Origin: Flavisolibacter tropicus
Lineage (GTDB): Bacteria; Bacteroidota; Bacteroidia; Chitinophagales; Chitinophagaceae
Reading direction: 5' to 3'
DNA: 64,000 nt
NCBI RefSeq assembly: GCF_001644645.1
Contig: NZ_CP011390.1
Coordinates: 1,798,001 to 1,862,000 of the forward strand
The position numbers and the translations under genes were made by a program. Below the pieces are notes generated by a model. The model had not been told where the DNA came from. It did not search any database and worked only from the letters and a program-made list of their open reading frames with translations. This document shows positions 1 through 6,866 of this stretch, in pieces. Each line of letters begins with the position of its first letter. Position 1 is the first letter of the stretch.

Positions 1-660
1 TTATTGAGTTTCAGAGGAGGCAAGATCATGGCCAGCGCTGACGAACTCTATATTACCATTAAAAGCAAGGGTGGTCATGCGGCAGCTCCACATCTTACGG
101 CAGATACTATCCTGATTGCCTCACACTTAATTGTTAGCCTGCAGCAGGTAATTAGTCGCAATAACAATCCATTATCACCTTCTGTTTTATCTATCACATC
201 TATCCAAGGCGGCCATACTACTAATGTTATACCCACTGAGGTAAAGCTGATGGGTACCTTCAGAGCTATGGATGAAGAATGGCGCTTTAAAGCTCATGAG
301 TTGATCCGCAGGCAAACTGAGTTCCTGGTGAAAGCTATGGGCGGAGAAGCCGATTTACATATCGATGTAGGCTATCCTACGGTTTATAATCATGAAGGAC
401 TGCACGAATATGCCAAGCAAATAGCAAAAGACTATATGGGAGAAGAAAAGGTGGAAGAAACCGAAGTACGCATGGGAGCTGAAGATTTTGGCTTTTATTC
501 CCAGGCCATCCCAGGTTGCTTCTATCGCTTAGGCACCGCAAATAAAGCTCAGGGCATTACATCTGGCGTACATACGCCAAGGTTCAATATTGACGAATCG
601 GCCATTGAGATCGGCATTGGCATGATGGCCACGTTCGGAGCCACAGCAAATTTTCAATAA
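1..660 (+). CDS. M20-family metallopeptidase/amidohydrolase, C-terminal part (cut by window start)
   Basis: This is the 3' part of an N-acyl amino acid amidohydrolase-like gene; the reading frame is open from base 1, so the TTG at 4 is not the start. Visible family marks are the MASADELY/KGGHAA segment entering the dimerisation domain, GGHTTNVIP in the middle, MGAEDFGFYS (a metal-ligand region of M20D enzymes) and the closing HTPRFNIDESAIEIG. Such enzymes are cytosolic di-metal hydrolases that remove acyl groups from amino acids or peptides. The N-terminal metal-binding half lies outside the window. Substrate is unknown. A strong hairpin terminator follows at once. Confidence 0.9.
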   Translation, partial: LLSFRGGKIMASADELYITIKSKGGHAAAPHLTADTILIASHLIVSLQQVISRNNNPLSPSVLSITSIQGGHTTNVIPTEVKLMGTFRAMDEEWRFKAHELIRRQTEFLVKAMGGEADLHIDVGYPTVYNHEGLHEYAKQIAKDYMGEEKVEETEVRMGAEDFGFYSQAIPGCFYRLGTANKAQGITSGVHTPRFNIDESAIEIGIGMMATFGATANFQ

Positions 661-663
661 ACT

Positions 664-700
664 AAAAAGACCTATAAACGTAAAGCTTATAGGTCTTTTT
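664..700. terminator. Rho-independent terminator, bidirectional
   Basis: Perfect 14-bp arms, AAAAAGACCTATAA at 664-677 and TTATAGGTCTTTTT at 687-700, with a 9-nt loop. A and T tracts on both sides let it serve both the peptidase gene (+) and the convergent Ser/Arg-rich gene (-). Confidence 0.85.
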
Positions 701-723
701 CTTTTCTATTACTAATTCCTTTC

Positions 724-1494
724 TTACTGGCTACCCCTGGTAGAGCCTCTCCCCGTGGATGACGCGCCTCTTCCAGATGATGCACTACGGCTACTGGTAC
801 TGCGTACGTTGCTACGGGAACTTGCACTTGACTTACGAACGGGCGTTTTTGCAGTTCTTGAACTGGCGGAAGTCATTCCTCTTTTCGAGGTGTCGCGACC
901 GGTAGAAGAACTACCTGTTCCTGCAGTCCGTGCAGCGTTTCGTCCTCCTGCAGCACTACTGGCAGAAGTTCTGCTTCTTGATGCAGAAACATTGCTTCTG
1001 GAGGCTGTTGACCGGCTGCTGGAAGTACCAGTTCGGCTGGCTGAAGCACCTGTACGACTACCAGAAGCGCTTCTTCCACTTGCAGTAGTTCCAGTACGAC
1101 CGCTGGTTGTTCCTGAACGACTGCTAGAAGATCCAGTACGACTGTTGGACATTCCAGAACGGCTACTAGCCGCTACCGGACGACTGCTGGCAGAACTAGA
1201 ACGGACACTGGAGGAGCCTGAACGACCAGTGGAAGGCGCAGACCCACTACTAGTTGTTTTTGAGCGACTACTAGAAGTGCCTGTACGACTAGTTGAAGAA
1301 CCCGTACGACTGCGGCTACTGCCCCCTGATGCACTTCCTGAAGATGATGCCCGGGAAGTTGACGGAGTACTTCTGCTAGATGAAGTGCTTCCACTTGCAG
1401 CTTTCCGCATGCCTTGTTGATTAGCTTGTGAACGAGGTTGCTGACTCGCCGTGCGACGACCAGCAGCACCTCTTTTGTTTGGATCACCTGCCAT
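724..1494 (-). CDS. Ser/Arg/Thr-rich low-complexity protein
   Basis: The 256-residue product begins MAGDPNKRGAAGRR and is then almost entirely Ser, Arg, Thr, Gly and Ala, with recurring SSSRSGT, SRTGTS and GRSGSS phrases. No folded domain, signal peptide or membrane segment is visible; it should be basic and disordered, plausibly binding nucleic acid or polyphosphate (inference). Synonymous codons vary between repeats, so the repetitiveness is kept at protein level and is not a fresh DNA tandem repeat. It lies 44 bp downstream of the ABC cluster on the same strand and may be its last gene. The opposite-strand open frame has no credible protein features. The start is supported by the non-repetitive N-terminus. 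Confidence 0.7.
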   Translation of the reverse strand: MAGDPNKRGAAGRRTASQQPRSQANQQGMRKAASGSTSSSRSTPSTSRASSSGSASGGSSRSRTGSSTSRTGTSSSRSKTTSSGSAPSTGRSGSSSVRSSSASSRPVAASSRSGMSNSRTGSSSSRSGTTSGRTGTTASGRSASGSRTGASASRTGTSSSRSTASRSNVSASRSRTSASSAAGGRNAARTAGTGSSSTGRDTSKRGMTSASSRTAKTPVRKSSASSRSNVRSTSSRSASSGRGASSTGRGSTRGSQ

Positions 1495-1538
1495 AAGTTA
1501 AGTTTTATCTATTGTTTCAAATGGCATGCCACGCAACC

Positions 1539-2321
1539 CTATCCGCGTTCTTTACGAAACTTCAGATCCAAATAACCAAGAATCAAAAAGAAAGCACAAT
1601 ACCCTATTGAGTTTAATTCATGATTTTCTATCACTAGGCTGTTGTTCTTCCCAATTGATTGTAAGGTTAGGAAGGGATGTGCAAAGGGAAACTTGTAAAT
1701 ATGCTTCCAACCAATTTGTGCCAGTATGATGGAAGCGATGATCATTGCCAATCCAATACCCACCGGCGCTATAAAGTTTTTGATACGGAAACTTAGCCAG
1801 TATTGGATTGCCGTAATGCCCAGAATAGAAATATATGTTTTTAAGCATAAGCGGCCAAGCATAGCCCAATCAATACTTTGATCTAAAAACTGGAATTTTG
1901 AATTGATCAGATTGACGATGATAGCGAATGAAATTAGGAACACATTAAACAACATGAAGAAGAAAAAGATCATCATGTGGATGGATATAAACTTGGAGAA
2001 GTACACATTCGCTAAAGGCTGAGGCGAAGCGTATACCTGCTTCCAGGTGTTGTTCTTATATTCAATTTGAGGAATCAAACTGCAGATCAAAATGATAAAC
2101 ATGGGAAATAGGAAGGCGTTAGCTACCTGCCAGGCATTCCCAAAATGGAAGCTCCAGGCATTACCACTTAGTTTCATCTGCCTGATTAAACTCTCTGGTT
2201 CTACAGAATAACCAATAGAAAAAAGAGTGGGCAGGAATAGGGCAGCAATAATGCTTAACCAAAAAGAAGCACTACGCTTTGTCTTTAAGATCTCTGTCTG
2301 TGTGGAGATTAGAATATTCAT
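1539..2321 (-). CDS. ABC-2 type transporter permease
   Basis: A 260-residue membrane protein with about six hydrophobic segments: one near residues 20-40 and others after a hydrophilic stretch around SVEPESLIRQMKLSG. This fits the ABC-2 permease layout used by lantibiotic and antibiotic exporters. It begins MNILISTQTEILKTKRSASFW, the usual cytosolic lead-in of these permeases. It sits 5 bp downstream of an ATP-binding gene and is presumably that protein's membrane partner. The exported substrate cannot be read from sequence. It belongs to the GntR/YtrA-controlled cluster. Confidence 0.85.
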   Translation of the reverse strand: MNILISTQTEILKTKRSASFWLSIIAALFLPTLFSIGYSVEPESLIRQMKLSGNAWSFHFGNAWQVANAFLFPMFIILICSLIPQIEYKNNTWKQVYASPQPLANVYFSKFISIHMMIFFFFMLFNVFLISFAIIVNLINSKFQFLDQSIDWAMLGRLCLKTYISILGITAIQYWLSFRIKNFIAPVGIGLAMIIASIILAQIGWKHIYKFPFAHPFLTLQSIGKNNSLVIENHELNSIGYCAFFLILGYLDLKFRKERG

Positions 2322-2326
2322 AGCAA

Positions 2327-3235
2327 TTAGTTTGTAGTAAGGTCAATAAATAATTGTTCAAGGTTGGTTTGTTGAGCGTGTAAGTGGTATACATCCAATC
2401 CCTCCTGTACCAGGATGCGGTTTACCAAAGCTGTCTCTTCCCGGTTGTTAAATGGAAGAATGATGTGGCCATTTTGTCTTTCCACTTTAAACTGAGGTTG
2501 TAATACACGAAGCGCCGTATCATTATTACTGGTTATTACCTGAAGCTGGCTCTCCTTAGCCTTCATTAGCTGTAATTCTGACAACGTGCCTTGGAACAAG
2601 AACTTTCCTTTATGGATAATACCTACATGAGTTGCCATCTTTTCAATCTCCGCCAGAATGTGACTGGAAACGATAATGGTAACACCAAATTCTGTATTTA
2701 GCTTTTTGATCAATTCGCGGGTCTCAATAATGCCGTTAGGATCTAATCCATTTGTAGGCTCATCTAATATCAACAATTCAGGTTGATGCAAAAGGGAAAT
2801 GGCAATGGACAGCCGTTGTTTCATCCCCAACGAAAACTGCTTTGCTTTCTTGCGGCCAGTATCTTCTAATCCAACCAACTTCAATACGTCTGCTACACGC
2901 AGTTGGCTTACCTGGTATAACTTACGGTATATTTCCAGGTTTTCTTTAGCAGTCAGGTGGCCATACAAGGAAGGCTGTTCAATTAATGAACCTAAGCGCT
3001 TAAGAATATTGACCCGGTTGGTTGCCAGATCTTCCCCAAACACTTCAATACTTCCCTCCTGCTTTTTCAACAAGCCTAATAGCAGTCGTAAGGTAGTGGT
3101 CTTACCAGCTCCGTTAGGGCCTAGAAAACCATAGATCGAACCTTTGGGTACTTCAAGGTTTACATCTTTTAATGTTTGAAAGCCATTGCTGAATGTATAA
3201 TTCAGACCGCTGGTTTTAATAATAAGATTACTCAT
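2327..3235 (-). CDS. ABC transporter ATP-binding protein (exporter type)
   Basis: The 302-residue ATPase has Walker A GPNGAGKTTT near residue 40, the signature FSLGMKQRLSIA, Walker B LLILDEPTNGLDPNG and the H-loop SSHIL. The last ~90 residues form the extra C-terminal domain seen in CcmA/BcrA-like drug and peptide exporters. The start overlaps the end of the upstream GIN-like gene by 8 bp, and the permease follows after 5 bp, so the three are translationally linked. It would energise the neighbouring ABC-2 permease on the cytosolic face of the inner membrane. Confidence 0.92.
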   Translation of the reverse strand: MSNLIIKTSGLNYTFSNGFQTLKDVNLEVPKGSIYGFLGPNGAGKTTTLRLLLGLLKKQEGSIEVFGEDLATNRVNILKRLGSLIEQPSLYGHLTAKENLEIYRKLYQVSQLRVADVLKLVGLEDTGRKKAKQFSLGMKQRLSIAISLLHQPELLILDEPTNGLDPNGIIETRELIKKLNTEFGVTIIVSSHILAEIEKMATHVGIIHKGKFLFQGTLSELQLMKAKESQLQVITSNNDTALRVLQPQFKVERQNGHIILPFNNREETALVNRILVQEGLDVYHLHAQQTNLEQLFIDLTTN

Positions 3236-3926
3236 GAGCAGTTGCTTTATTGGTTAGGTTTGATAGATTTTTATATTGAAGGTTAATACGAGAGGCGCTA
3301 TCGGCTTTCAATTGTAATTCCTGAATGTCAGATTTCTCTTCTTTTAACTCAGAGTCATTCAGTTGAACAGCCATTTTATTGATGTGTGCATTCTTTAATT
3401 CAATGGTGGCCTGATTGGCAGCTTCTATATTCAGACTATCAATTTGCAGCCCGTTTTTATCCTGCACAATACCTAATAGTCCGCCAGAAGTTATGAAGTT
3501 TAGATTGCGGATCGTTTTCCCAGCTTCTCCTTCTACGTTTACATACGCCTTGTAAGCTGTGATCACAGCATTTTCGGGCACATATACAATGGTATAATCA
3601 AACATGGTCCTGGAGCCAATGGAATCTTTTAAGGCTATTGTTACCCTACCCCCCTGCTCACTTAATACAACTTTGTCAGCTTGATTACCAAATTGCTCTA
3701 CTTTCATTTTATCACCAATACGTACCACCACATTAGTGAGATAGCGGATATCAATGGATCGTGCATTAGCAAACTCTTTCACCGTTGCCGCTTCCTCGTC
3801 TTTCTTTTCGCTGAATGGCACATAATTACCCGCTTTGTAGCGTGCATATATGGCCACATTTACAGCTAGCAGTACCAGCATAATGGTAAGCAGGCCTCCT
3901 AATAATAGTTTATTACTTGTTTTCAT
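3228..3926 (-). CDS. Membrane-anchored GIN-like (DUF2807-like) protein
   Basis: The 232-residue protein has an N-terminal membrane segment (LLLGGLLTIMLVLLAVNVAI, about residues 8-27) followed by a beta-rich periplasmic region. The pattern FANARSIDIRYLTNVVVRIGDKMKVEQFG resembles the opening of GIN domains, which form right-handed beta-helices common in Bacteroidota envelopes. Function is unknown. Its place inside an ABC exporter cluster suggests a role in envelope homeostasis or in helping the exporters (inference). Assignment to DUF2807 is by eye and should be checked with a profile. Confidence 0.75.
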   Translation of the reverse strand: MKTSNKLLLGGLLTIMLVLLAVNVAIYARYKAGNYVPFSEKKDEEAATVKEFANARSIDIRYLTNVVVRIGDKMKVEQFGNQADKVVLSEQGGRVTIALKDSIGSRTMFDYTIVYVPENAVITAYKAYVNVEGEAGKTIRNLNFITSGGLLGIVQDKNGLQIDSLNIEAANQATIELKNAHINKMAVQLNDSELKEEKSDIQELQLKADSASRINLQYKNLSNLTNKATAHE

Positions 3927-3950
3927 CAGTAAATAATTAATCAGTTCGTT

Positions 3951-4136
3951 TTAATTAATAACATAAACCCCTACTTGCCACACATTCCACAGATCCACTT
4001 CTATTGCAGAAGAAGGTTTCACTACATTATGCTGTTTATTGACAGCTGGTTTCCAGATAAAGCACAGGATCACCATTAACAATATCCCAATCAGTAATGG
4101 ACTTAAACGCTCAATATCTGTTAGTTCTTTTTTCAT
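3951..4136 (-). CDS. Small single-pass membrane protein
   Basis: A 61-residue protein with one clear hydrophobic span (LSPLLIGILLMVILCFIW, about residues 11-28), a short basic cytosolic N-terminus and a C-terminal tail ending VWQVGVYVIN. I do not recognise a family. It lies between the GntR regulator and the GIN-like gene with short gaps (24-29 bp) on the same strand, which supports it being real and cotranscribed. It could be an accessory subunit or inner-membrane peptide of the transporter cluster. Confidence 0.6.
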   Translation of the reverse strand: MKKELTDIERLSPLLIGILLMVILCFIWKPAVNKQHNVVKPSSAIEVDLWNVWQVGVYVIN

Positions 4137-4165
4137 GATGAAATGTTTGATGTTTATGGTTAAGG

Positions 4166-4537
4166 TTAGCTGAGGTATTGTTTCTTGAACTTTTCAAATT
4201 GGGGTCTCAACTCTTCTACATCCATGCCCAGCATGTACATATTGCGGAAAACGGCAGGCAACTCTTTGTCCATAAACTCTGTTTTCTTGTATTGCATGGC
4301 GTTGTTGATAGCATCGGCCGATACGAAATAGCCAATCCCCCGCTGGTTATAAATGATGTTTTGTTGCTGCAGAAACTCATAGGTACGCATTACTGTATTC
4401 GGATTCACCTCCAGTTGCATAGCCAGTTCCCGCACAGCCGGAATACGCTCCTCGGACTTCCATTCTTTGAGCAACACACGCTCACATACGTATTCGGCAA
4501 TTTGTAAGTATATCGCGCTTGATTCTCGGAATTGCAT
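4166..4537 (-). CDS. GntR-family transcriptional regulator, YtrA subfamily
   Basis: The 123-residue regulator has an N-terminal winged helix (residues ~5-75), with the recognition-helix region RELAMQLEVNPNTVMRTYEFLQQQ and wing IIYNQRGIGYFV. Only a short helical tail of ~45 residues follows, which defines the YtrA subfamily and rules out the large ligand-binding domains of FadR or HutC types. YtrA proteins typically repress their own ABC transporter operons. A fitting palindromic operator sits at the head of this cluster (6242-6267), so autoregulation is likely. The inducing signal in relatives is cell-wall antibiotic or envelope stress; here it is unknown. Confidence 0.92.
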   Translation of the reverse strand: MQFRESSAIYLQIAEYVCERVLLKEWKSEERIPAVRELAMQLEVNPNTVMRTYEFLQQQNIIYNQRGIGYFVSADAINNAMQYKKTEFMDKELPAVFRNMYMLGMDVEELRPQFEKFKKQYLS

Positions 4538-4556
4538 AAATAATTTGTTTTAAAAC

Positions 4557-5396
4557 TTACACTTCTTTCTCCTTTAACCGGAAATACGTAACCACCCAGA
4601 AGAAAAACGGGAATCCCCATTGAAACAACGCTATGATTACTTTTCGTATAACCAATGGCAGCTCTATCAGGTAATCACCTTCACCCTTTTCACTGGATAT
4701 GCGATAAGTGCCAATATCTCTCATATAGCTGCCATGCGGCAATAGTGAATTCAAAAGGAAGCCAACTATTAGCCATAACACTATAAGTAGGCAGAAGAGA
4801 CTGATAATGGTCTTTACAAAACTGTATCGCTCAAAATAAACCGACCCTAATAAGAAAGCTGCTTGTACGGCGAAGAAAGCTGCTAAGAAAAACGGAATAG
4901 CGTTTTCAATACCAAACCAACTGAAAACATTGACCACACTTGCCTTATGTATCACGCCATTGGCATTAGGTGTATTATAGGCCGAATGAAAAGCATTCGC
5001 AAAGTTTACCATTATCATATCTACCAAAAAAAAGATGGCAGTATAAACGATAAAGTAAAGCACGACTACATATAAGAGACTTACCATCAGTTTTTCCAAA
5101 GAAGAAGCCGGCAATAGCAAATAGTTAATGGCCTTGCTCCTTGAACCCAGTTCTCTAAAGAACTGGCTGGCATAAAAACAACCGCCAGAAAAAAGAAGAA
5201 AGAAATACGTTCCTCGTTGGATGCTGTCTTCCATTGGGTCCAAATCGTTGACCATCATCATAAAGAAAAACCACATGGATAAAATACCCGCAGCGGCACC
5301 TACCGATAACAGGTAGCGCTTCTTATTTTCAATCCAGTGCTGTTTCACCAGCAATACCCATCTGCTAAAATCAAAAGAGGGAATCATAGAATGCAT
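4557..5396 (-). CDS. ABC transporter permease-like membrane protein
   Basis: A 279-residue protein with about six membrane segments, beginning MHSMIPSFDFSRWVLLVKQHWIENKK, an amphipathic lead followed by the first span (YLLSVGAAAGILSMWFFFMM). The layout fits Bacteroidota exporter permeases paired with YtrA-type regulators. Its start abuts the end of the upstream ATPase gene exactly, indicating coupled translation. It probably forms the membrane part of the first transporter in the cluster. Substrate is unknown. Confidence 0.8.
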   Translation of the reverse strand: MHSMIPSFDFSRWVLLVKQHWIENKKRYLLSVGAAAGILSMWFFFMMMVNDLDPMEDSIQRGTYFFLLFSGGCFYASQFFRELGSRSKAINYLLLPASSLEKLMVSLLYVVVLYFIVYTAIFFLVDMIMVNFANAFHSAYNTPNANGVIHKASVVNVFSWFGIENAIPFFLAAFFAVQAAFLLGSVYFERYSFVKTIISLFCLLIVLWLIVGFLLNSLLPHGSYMRDIGTYRISSEKGEGDYLIELPLVIRKVIIALFQWGFPFFFWVVTYFRLKEKEV

Positions 5397-6230
5397 TTAT
5401 ACGTTGAATAGTTTTTGAATAGTGATACCATTGGTTACAATGGCTTTGTAAAGCAGCTCCAGGTCTAGCTTTCCTTCTTCGCCTTCCGTATTTGCAGCTA
5501 CAATCACACTGCCTCGCAATGAGGGCTCAGCATAAAAAGCAGCCTTTACCTCGGCATCATCAAAAGAATAGCGGAATGATAGTTTTTGCACGATAGCCTC
5601 TACTGTTTGATCAAAGAGGATGCGACCATCTTCAATGATAGTTACCCTGTCAATTAAATTTTCCAGATCCTTTACTTGGTGAGTACTAACGATAATGCAG
5701 CGCTCATCATTAATAGACTCTGCCAATACTTTCCGAAACTGGCTCTTACTCATAATATCCAGTCCATTGGTAGGCTCATCCATCAACAGCAACTTGGCAT
5801 TCGATGCCAACGCAAAAGAGATCAGCACTTTCTTTTTTTGACCATAACTCATATGCTGCAGCGTACTGTCCCTGGGAATGTCAAAAATGTGCAGGTATTG
5901 CTGAAACTGCTGGTTATTAAACTGAGGATAAAAAGGCGCATAGCCGTCTAAAAAAGCTTCGATGCTAATATTAGGCAGGTGAAACTCTTCAGGTACCATA
6001 TATATACCTTGTAGAAACTCCGCCTGGCGCTCAGCCGGGTTAAACTCATTCACCCGCACCACCCCTTCTTTGGGAAAAAGCAAACCAGCCATATTGCATA
6101 GCAAGGTTGACTTCCCCATGCCGTTCTTTCCCAACAAACCATATATATGTCCAGGCTTCAATTCCAGGTTTAGCCCATCAAACACCTTTTTCTTTTTATA
6201 ACTGAAATGCAAGTTTTGGATTGATACCAT
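5397..6230 (-). CDS. ABC transporter ATP-binding protein, first gene of the YtrA-controlled cluster
   Basis: The 277-residue ATPase shows Walker A GLLGKNGMGKSTLL near residue 35, signature MSYGQKKKVLISFAL, Walker B LLLMDEPTNGLD and H-loop STHQV. MSYGQ replaces the usual LSGGQ, a variation common among YtrB-like exporter ATPases. About 70 C-terminal residues form an extra regulatory region. The ATG lies 12 bp from the operator palindrome, so it is the leading gene of the operon. It would power the permease encoded directly downstream. Confidence 0.92.
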   Translation of the reverse strand: MVSIQNLHFSYKKKKVFDGLNLELKPGHIYGLLGKNGMGKSTLLCNMAGLLFPKEGVVRVNEFNPAERQAEFLQGIYMVPEEFHLPNISIEAFLDGYAPFYPQFNNQQFQQYLHIFDIPRDSTLQHMSYGQKKKVLISFALASNAKLLLMDEPTNGLDIMSKSQFRKVLAESINDERCIIVSTHQVKDLENLIDRVTIIEDGRILFDQTVEAIVQKLSFRYSFDDAEVKAAFYAEPSLRGSVIVAANTEGEEGKLDLELLYKAIVTNGITIQKLFNV

Positions 6231-6241
6231 ATGCAGTGATT

Positions 6242-6267
6242 TAGTGTACTACTTAAATAGTACACTA
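6242..6267 (-). promoter_or_regulatory. Palindromic operator for the YtrA-type GntR regulator
   Basis: Perfect inverted repeat: TAGTGTACTA at 6242-6251, a 6-bp spacer, and TAGTACACTA at 6258-6267. It contains AGTGTA-N12-TACACT. As I recall, the Bacillus subtilis YtrA site is AGTGTA-N13-TACACT, so the half-sites match and the spacing differs by one. It sits directly downstream of the -7 box and 12 bp before the first ATG, ideal for blocking initiation. Confidence 0.85.
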
Positions 6268-6297
6268 CGAAGATAGATAGCTTTTCCAGTTTTCCAA
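6268..6297 (-). promoter_or_regulatory. Bacteroidota-type promoter of the ABC/GntR cluster
   Basis: Read on the minus strand: TTG (6297-6295), 19 bp, then TATCTTCG (6275-6268). This matches the Bacteroidota consensus TTG-N19-TAnnTTTG with one mismatch in the -7 box. Transcription would begin inside the adjacent operator, giving a leader shorter than about 35 nt. Confidence 0.7.
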
Positions 6298-6458
6298 ATC
6301 CATTTTCCGGCTATTTATTAAAAAAGCTGGTATTGAAGGTTCGACGGTCATTAAAAACGATAAACGGTATTTAGCTAATAATGACCTTTACTGCCAGTCT
6401 TAAACTCGCTTACCCGTACCTACCCTCTTTTACCATGATCACCTTGAAAAGGTGGCAT

Positions 6459-6517
6459 CGGCAGCTTCTTTTGGTAGGGTTTTGTTCGATAGGAACAAAA
6501 TAGGTCGAATCCTGCCG
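6459..6517. other. Nested stem-loop in the spacer upstream of the malic enzyme gene
   Basis: An outer pair CGGCAG (6459-6464)/CTGCCG (6512-6517) encloses a perfect inner hairpin TTTTGTTC (6480-6487)/GAACAAAA (6493-6500). A separate small hairpin CACCTT/AAGGTG lies at 6440-6454. This could be a structured RNA, a leader or a terminator-like element. The rest of 6298-6550 shows nothing else I can name. Confidence 0.4.
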
Positions 6518-6550
6518 CTTGTGTCTTGTTTTCGGATCATTCCTTGTTCC

Positions 6551-6734
6551 TTGAGCATTGAGCGTTGATTATTGAGCATTCAACATTTCCCCTCTTTTTC
6601 CCAATTCCTTCTTTCTTCCTTTCGCATTTCGACTTTCCCTTTTCGATTTTTTCTAACTTCTATCTTCTTCATTCCCTGTTCCTTGTTCAATATTCTCTTT
6701 TCCTCCTTTCCCTCTTTTCACTCTTAGCTCCTCA
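6551..6734. repeat. Degenerate 7-bp periodic (heptad) array
   Basis: The stretch reads as consecutive heptads: TTGAGCA, TTGAGCG, TTGATTA, TTGAGCA, then a TTC-anchored series beginning at 6621, 6628, 6635 and 6642 and, after a 2-bp slip, at 6658, 6665, 6672, 6679, 6686, 6693 and 6700. The short open frame over it is a by-product of the pyrimidine-rich composition. Confidence 0.65.
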
Positions 6735-6866
6735 AATTCTGGTTCTGACATTCCCCGCTGATTAATTTGTATTTTGCGCCCGAATTGTGATGAGAGCAGT
6801 GGGTAATGGTGAACCTGCCCTAACTACAAGGATGGTACAGTACTCACTATACACGAAAAAAATACT

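Noticed and set aside
755..1420. Long plus-strand open frame opposite the Ser/Arg-rich gene, rich in Leu, Pro, Glu and Val
   Set aside because: It is the antisense image of the low-complexity gene; no start context, domain or signal is visible, and the minus frame has the better N-terminus.
1526..1729. Plus-strand open frame inside the permease gene region
   Set aside because: It is antisense to the 3' end of a clear ABC permease gene.
6455..6525. tRNA-like GGTCGAATCC text
   Set aside because: The acceptor and anticodon arms do not form; the hairpins present have a different layout.
6565..6765. Short Phe/Leu/Ser-rich open frame that looks like a membrane peptide
   Set aside because: It lies fully within the pyrimidine-rich heptad array; its hydrophobicity follows from TTC/CTT codons.
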